Assembly: GCA_947172415.1 (NCBI GenBank)
Contig: OX359197.1
Span: 4,216,001-4,280,000 of the forward strand
From: Chondrosia reniformis
Lineage: Eukaryota > Porifera > Demospongiae > Chondrillida > Chondrillidae
Length of the DNA: 64,000 nt
Reading direction: 5' to 3'
The notes under the pieces are model-generated. The model saw only the letters and a program-made list of their open reading frames with translations. It made no database searches and was not told the DNA's origin. Positions 58,264 through 64,000 of the stretch are shown piece by piece. The position numbers were made by a program, and so were the translations under genes. Every line of letters begins with the position of its first letter. Position 1 is the first letter of the stretch.

Positions 58264-61200
58264 TTACATGTACGTATATCCTCCTTTTACGCAACACACA
58301 TTTGCATATCTGGAACGCTTGGTGATGCAACTTCCAAGTCTATTCAGACATCTCTGCCTATTAAAGGCTTGCACTCTACACTTGAATTCTGTGGTAGTAC
58401 ACCTTCTTGGAATGGCCTTCTCTTGTTTGTTGTAATAGCAGGAAGCACATGTTGTAACAGGGAAGCAACCACGAGATGGATGCACATACTGAATGCTTCC
58501 TAGGGAAACATTAGCATCTCTAAATTAAGAAGAAAATACCAGTTATGGATCTCTAGCCTTTTTCTTTTTCTTTTTAGAATTGATAAAATGGTCATCTATT
58601 TTGATAATATCCTCTCCTCCAATGCTCACTAGCAATGGAAATGAATGGCACATTGTACAGCTATGTACTTACATGTAGCAATAAGTATTAATCTGCTCTT
58701 CATCATTCAAGTTAACACAAAGATCATGTGAACACTCTGGCATAAGTTCTGTATAATGAACACGATACTCTTTGTAACAAAGGCTTTACTTTACACATAC
58801 ATTCTATCAACAGAGAGCAATTCTACAGCTAATGATTCTTACCACAGTCATCAGAAGTACATGAACGTGTTCCATCGATTGAACAGTTACTACGCACAAT
58901 AAAAATACTATATACATCTCTTTTTCCTTATGTGCAAGTAAAATAAAAACAAATGAGAAGGATTGCTCATGGAGCACAAACACTGTGAAATGGGTGTGAA
59001 AGAATAGATGAGCGAAAAGCAACACAGAAAGCACTATCATCCTTAATTCTCCTTGACACAGTACCTTCAGTACATAAAATGTACAAAAACAACATGGTAG
59101 AAGCTTCTCTTAAAGACATAAATTGCCCCAAATACCAGTTGTATGGGTCTCATCCTATGTAGGTATAGTTAACCATCCTTTTTCATCATTAAACTTCAGC
59201 ACAGAGTTTGTAAAAGGCTATAAATCGCCTGCTTACAATTCCTTTAACTTAAACATATACTCCGTTGCCGGTGCCACCGCCTGTATGTAAATTTTGTAAC
59301 CATGATATAACAGGGTGCACTCTGATAGTTGAAGTGGGAGACTCTAACTAGGAAGTGATATGTATGGCTAAGTCACTTAAATTTCAGAATGCCATAGCCA
59401 TTTCTGAATGGTTAGTCTCATCACATAATTCCATTTAGCATAATGGCATTCTCCCTTCTTTCTTGTTTTGAAGATTATGGCAATAAATGTCAAAGAGAAA
59501 AAAGCTGAAGACCATCACCTCTTATCTAAAAATGGCAGCTCAGAAACCCCACTTTTTTTTAACGTTTTGTGTAGACCGTGTTCCTACTTAGGGTTGCCTA
59601 TACACTAGTTTGGAAAAATTAACGATGATTCAGAACTTTTATGCCTATATTTATATCCAAAGATCTATATCTGTAATTTCCACACTGCAGACTCTTCCTT
59701 ATCATATCTTCAGGTACAGCTGCTAGAAATCAAGAATCCTTTACTTCAGGCACCTATGCTACTATGGAATACTCAATGCAACCCATACAGGTCACCACCT
59801 ACATCTACTAACCATGCCTTACATACCCTCTATAATATAATCTAGCAAAGTGGCATGAGGTCTGTGGGGACGTAAATGTAAAATATAAATCTACTTATGG
59901 AGTCATCAAGCTCATACTTACTCAATGGATATCATTCTCACTTCAAACCCTAACAGCATCACCCCTTCTGGAACCATACCACTCTCCGGCAGTGACCGTC
60001 AACTAAAATCTATGATGCCATATTTTTAACTGCATTCAAAAATTATGATGCTGATTTCATTTTACAATTTGTAAAAGCCACACTTTCTGTCAACCATGTT
60101 TTCATGGCTATACATAACGTTGCGTCGGTGGTCCTTCTCGTAGAAAATGGCATTGCAACTATAAATCTTTGAGCCCTTAAAAGGGATAGCTTGTAAAAAT
60201 ATAGTGATAGTATTGCAAATATGAAATAGACATTTGGTATGAGAGTCAGAATGAAATGAAGTTGTAATTTTCTGATAGAAAATTAGGTAATACCACTTGG
60301 TGCCAGTGTGAGGTTTGTCAGTCTATGCCAACAGTATTTGAATGTGTTTGTTGCAAGGAAATCCCTAATGTGCTACAGAAATTAGGTGACGTTTAGTGTA
60401 TTATACAATTTCTGACATTTCAATGCCTATAGTCAAGGATGTAGCTTTATACTCACGACTGCTAGTGGCAATGAGGGAAACTAGGAGGGACCATTTCAAT
60501 TTAAACCCTATAATTTCATAACAGAAACTTAAGTACTTACAGTATGCCATTTGGGTAGTGCATGCATTGCTATATAAATATCAAAACATTTCCATTAACA
60601 TATAGGACCTTTTGATTAGCAGCTGGAGTAGTTCACTGGTGGATTTTAATATAGCCAGTTCAGTCCTACCATTATTACATGATGGCTACTGAAATACTGT
60701 CTTTCCCCATCCAAGACCAATTCCTCTCACTTTTCAAGGGTCTAAGAACATTCAAGGGTGACAGTTACATTGTTTAGCTGAAACCCGATGTGAAACCATT
60801 TGCTGTGTACACCCCATGTAATGTTCCCATTCCCCTGAGGAAAAAGGTCCAAGAGGAGTTGTCCCGGCTGGAATCCCTTGGGGTCATCTCGCCTATGTAG
60901 GAGTCCACACAATGGTGTGCTGGGATGGTGGTGGTCCCAAAACCATCAGGTGCTGTCAGAATGTGTATAGATTTCCATCAGCTGAACGAGAGTGTGCTTT
61001 GTGAAGTTCTTCCATTGCCAAAAGTCGATGTGATGCTAGCTTAGCTAGCAGGAGCCACAATCTTTAACAAGTTGGATGCCAACTGCGGCTTTTGGCAGAT
61101 TCCACTGGCAGAAGAGTTACACAATCTCACCACATTTATAACTCTGTTTGGGAGATACACCATCAATAAGCTGTCTTTCAGGATTAGCAGTGCACCAAAG

Positions 61201-64000
61201 TACTTCCAATGCCGAATGAATCAGATCCTTGTGGGTCGGGACAGCACATTATGTTACATGGATGTGATGATTTTCGGCCGCACTCAGCAGGATCACGATA
61301 GGCAGTTGCACTCAAAGAATCAGGCAGCTGGCCTCACCCTGAATGCTGAAAAGTGTGCATTCAACAAGTCTGAAATCCAATTCCTTGGACATGTCATCAA
61401 CCAACACTGCATTTCTGGATCCCTGGAAAACTGATGCTGTTTTTTCCATGCTCACTGATCCTGACTAAGGTACGACGCTTCAGGGGTATGGTAAACTGGT
61501 AGGGTAAATTGTCATTGAAGATAGTCAAACTGTCCAAACCCTTTCGAGAACCTCTTGGCAGCAAATGAGCTTGGCTATAGGGACCAGTCCAAGATGAAGC
61601 TTTTGAAACAGTCAAGGTGGAGTTGGCATGTACTACCACGTTAGCACTGCACAACCAGAATGCACCGACCAAGATCACTGCCGATGTGTCTGGGTACGGC
61701 CTAGGAGCTGCCCTTCTCCAACAACATGGCGAGGTGTGGAAGTTGCCTACGTGTCCAAATCTATGACTGAGACAGAAAGCATGTATTCTCAAATTGAGAA
61801 TGGGTCTCTAGCCTTGGTCTGGGAAAATGAAGATTACCTCCTGGGCAAGGAGAATCAGTTGGAGACTGACCACAAGCCTCTTGTCCCCTGCTTGGCAAGA
61901 CCCATCTGGATTGTTTGCCCCACAGGGTTCTTCGCTTTTGCCTGTGACTCATGTAGTTCACGCGGTATGCACTTGTGACAGGTAGAAAACCCTAGAGCTC
62001 TTAGTTAAAAATGCTGTCTGAAAAAATCCGAATTTTAGAAGAGTACGTTCAAACCTAAGGTAATCTTTTCCCTACATAGTTTAGAAAATTAATGATGATT
62101 TAGTACTTCTAAGGATCTGCATAAGTTTGCATGTTTGCGCTAGCTTATTCAACAAAAGAAAAGGAAAAGGAAGAAAAATGAGGAATTTCAAAATCAGGCT
62201 TACTTCTATTTAACCACTTTGCAAACCTTGAAGAGCATCCAAACAAGTTTTGACATTATATAAATGACTGCAAACAGTCTAATTTAACCAAAATGGTATC
62301 TTTGCAATTCTGTGTTAATCCATAATAAATGGAATGAGTGGCTATTTTTTTGCCATCCCCTACTCTCTGATAATATGGACTGAATATGTTGAAAAACATA
62401 GGGAATTCTAAGATCTAAAGTTGATATTAAATTTCCAATATTATAGTGGTTAGCCACACTTCTGTTGTCATTTTATCTGCTAATAAGGGAATCATAAGCA
62501 TTTTAGCTTCTTAGAGTACAAATTAACAGAGTACACATAGCCACATACACTTGCATTACATGACATACTGAAGAATCCTAAATTTATGAAATTGCAATTT
62601 ATGGTTTCACTATAGTTCTTCAGTGCTAAAGGGTAGACTCTATTTCCCATTTAGCTAGCAATACTTTACACTTATATATGTCGTAAGTGAAGCAGGTGTT
62701 TTCCTTATATGGAAAGATGGACAAATAGAGTGAAACATCCAATATTGGACATTCTGAAATGCGGACAACCTCCACACCATAGACATACTAAATGGTCCCA
62801 AATGATTTGCTATAGAAACCAATATACATTCATACCTCCATTAACAGACACTCCGAATGCCGACATGTTTTGTTGTAGATTAGTCGAGTTTAGGCTAGAA
62901 TTGATATTGTTTGTTCAATTACACTTACTGTACGTGTAACACATGTGTGATTGACAGATTAATTGGTGTAAATTACATGTTTATTAACTTAAGTATTTCA
63001 TCAGCAAAACAGCCTGTTGGAGGCAAAATTGTGAGGTGAAATTGTGGAGGTGGCAGAGTATGTGTATACATTTTAGGTACAAAAGAATTGGCTCAGTGGA
63101 ATCTTAGACAGATTGGTGGGTTGCCAAAGAGGGGGTGGAATATCGAGGTGATACTACATACATATAAAGAGAAGGCTTACCATGTATTACACCCATCTCC
63201 AAAAGCAAAGGTTGCTCCAGGCATAAAATCTCTCCCTTTATATGGACAGGCACAGACATCACAACATTCACCATCAGGAGCTGGTAATACTTTAGCATTT
63301 TCATCACAAGTTGGGCATGTGATTTCCTTATGGAAAGATTCAAGAAATTTAGAATAAGTATATTAGGTATTTATGTAAAAATATGTATGTATCAGTTGTA
63401 ACAGGGATATATTTAATATACTTACTGGACAAACAACAACTCCCCTTTTGCAAGTACTAATGCAAAGACAAAATGTATGTTTAAATGTAAAAACAGAAAT
63501 AGAAATAGAGTTACCAATCTTGCATGCATGGTTCTCCAGATTTAAATCTTGTCCCATCATCCACCATAGAACCATCAGTAAGAGTACATGGTATTGCTTC
63601 AACTAATCAAAAGAAGCAGCACAAAAACTCAAAATATTTCCAGTGTGTACCGTCTCCTAACTTACACTTATCACACAATATACCAGTATATCCATCATCA
63701 CATTCACACATATTAGGAAAAACACAAATACTGTACCATGGCCGCAAGAAGGAGAGCATATGGGTACAGCACAAGAGTAGAAAAATGTGATTCTTATAAT
63801 TCTACTGGCTCTGAGGCAGAGCTACACATAGGTAAACTCATAGGGACTCTGAGATGCATGGTTGTATACCTCAAAAGCCATGGGTTAAACCATAAATACA
63901 TATATAAATATATATAAAGAATACACAAATTGTTGACTTAAGAACAGTACCATCATTGTCCACGATTGTAACTTCTGATGAATTAGATAGTTTTAGAACA
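58264..64000 (-). CDS. Calx-beta / VWC protein, 3' end (5' part beyond window)
   Basis: Partial exon 64000-63951 ends a Calx-beta domain (SEVTIVDNDG, phase 1). In-frame exons follow: 63602-63515, 63456-63426 and 63326-63181 (VWC 1; CTCKRGVVVCP, GECCDVC), 58889-58843 (CNCSIDGTRSC), 58748-58673, 58660-58630 and 58488-58264, ending GYTYM then stop. From the Calx-beta exon onward the visible coding length (694 nt) stays in one frame. The product is secreted or anchored outside this window. It is a paralogue of the SRCR gene only over the VWC tail; its N-terminal modules are Calx-beta instead. Exon 58660-58630 is one base shorter than its twin, and the following acceptor appears shifted to restore the frame. 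The intron between 63181 and 58889 is 4.3 kb because of the repeat insertion. Confidence 0.8.
59305..62616. other. Repeat-filled insertion within an intron of the Calx-beta/VWC gene
   Basis: It contains an R2 palindrome fragment (about 59345-59470), unassigned AT-rich sequence to 60700, a Ty3/gypsy-like fossil (60720-61990), a piece similar to 57520-57720 (62090-62290) and the start of a decayed hammerhead-bearing repeat (from about 62440). No host exon is evident inside. Confidence 0.65.
60720..61990 (+). mobile_element. Ty3/gypsy-like LTR retrotransposon fossil (pol: RT and RNase H part)
   Basis: Recognisable reverse transcriptase landmarks of the Ty3/gypsy type (WCAGMVVVPKPSG, FNKLDANCGFWQIPL, then a finger/palm region) are followed by an RNase H-like stretch near 61640-61870. 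Only part of pol is present; gag, integrase and terminal repeats were not recognised. The copy is broken in several places and is a non-functional fossil, inserted some time ago into what is now an intron of the duplicated gene. Confidence 0.85.
62440..62665 (+). mobile_element. Decayed copy of the hammerhead-bearing short interspersed element
   Basis: The strings GTGGTTAGCCACACTTCTGT, TTTATCTGCTAATAAG, then ACTGAAGAATCCTAAATTTATG and TTATGGTTTCACTATAG align in order with copy 1 at 11265-11400. The downstream GCTAAAGGGTAGACTCTATTTCCC matches its 3' flank. The ribozyme core is lost. The right part overlaps the junction with duplication copy B; its counterpart in copy A is near 43570-43610. Confidence 0.6.
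63690..63820 (-). pseudogene. EGF-like exon remnant before the VWC exons (copy B)
   Basis: Minus-strand pieces read CAVPICSPSCGHG and, further on, MCECDDGYTGILCDKCK, the two halves of one EGF-like domain. The acceptor present in copy A before the second half (CATACAG) is missing five bases here, and no GT/AG join restores one frame. The Calx-beta exon splices in frame directly to the VWC exon instead. It is probably a lost or skipped exon. Confidence 0.5.

Larger units (their letters stand above)
57955..63900. repeat. Segmental duplication, copy B, split by a 3.3-kb insertion
   Basis: 57955-59300 and 62617-63900 correspond to 41965-43325 and 43570-44870. The intervening 59305-62616 is unrelated to copy A and filled with repeats. 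One exon of copy A (43534-43363) has no counterpart here, so either the insertion replaced it or it arose only in copy A. Confidence 0.9.

Noticed and set aside
63690-63820. A working EGF exon pair in the Calx-beta/VWC gene
   Set aside because: No combination of GT/AG sites gives a complete EGF in phase, while direct Calx-beta to VWC splicing is in frame.
1-64000. tRNA, rRNA or other structural RNA genes
   Set aside because: No cloverleaf with A- and B-box spacing or rRNA-like segment was recognised by eye; a covariance search would be needed to exclude small ones.

Overview
This window is animal nuclear DNA. It is AT-rich and intron-rich, with short, almost entirely phase-1 introns between shuffled extracellular modules (Calx-beta, SRCR, Ig, FN3, VWC), plus a TRAF-type RING protein, an mGluR-like receptor and many small palindromic repeats. 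The module set, the compact genes and the abundant ACGT tetranucleotide repeats suggest a sponge, most likely a demosponge such as Amphimedon. The species is inferred, not proven.

Layout. 1-2283 (-): class C (mGluR-like) GPCR, cut by the left window edge. 3869-8346 (+): secreted protein with about three Calx-beta units. 9164-21009 (-): 15-exon mucin-like single-pass receptor with about 39 Ser/Thr-rich 26-27-residue repeats, a SEA-like region with a furin-type site, one membrane helix and a 428-residue tail. It is divergently paired, across 133 bp, with a single-exon RING/TRAF-zinc-finger protein at 21143-22438 (+). 23972-38152 (-): 22-exon secreted protein of ten Calx-beta domains, each split over two exons. 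42279-51210 (-): SRCRx3-Igx2-FN3-VWC protein with two possible 3' ends. 51659-53440: fragments of an SDR (DHRS4-like) gene and an NHL-repeat gene. 54752-57505: an intact-looking pogo/Tigger-type DNA transposon whose transposase ends in a PHD finger. 58264 to the right edge (-): the tail of a Calx-beta/VWC gene that is a near-identical duplicate of the tail of the SRCR gene, with a repeat-filled insertion (holding a broken Ty3/gypsy-like fossil) in one intron.

I built the exon models by joining open frames at GT/AG sites. All complete models close in frame: 5844 nt for the mucin-like gene, 3747 nt for the ten-domain Calx-beta gene, 2577 or 2796 nt for the SRCR gene and 1773 nt for the transposase. 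This is strong internal support, but transcripts were not available.

Most notable: (i) two short interspersed repeats carrying type I hammerhead ribozymes, one with a complete core and one with the catalytic G12 changed to A, plus a decayed third copy; (ii) the mucin-like receptor with a possible shed ectodomain and a basic, coiled-coil tail; (iii) a segmental duplication that placed the same VWC tail behind two different N-terminal architectures, where a one-base deletion in one copy appears to be absorbed by a shifted splice acceptor; (iv) the transposase-PHD fusion.
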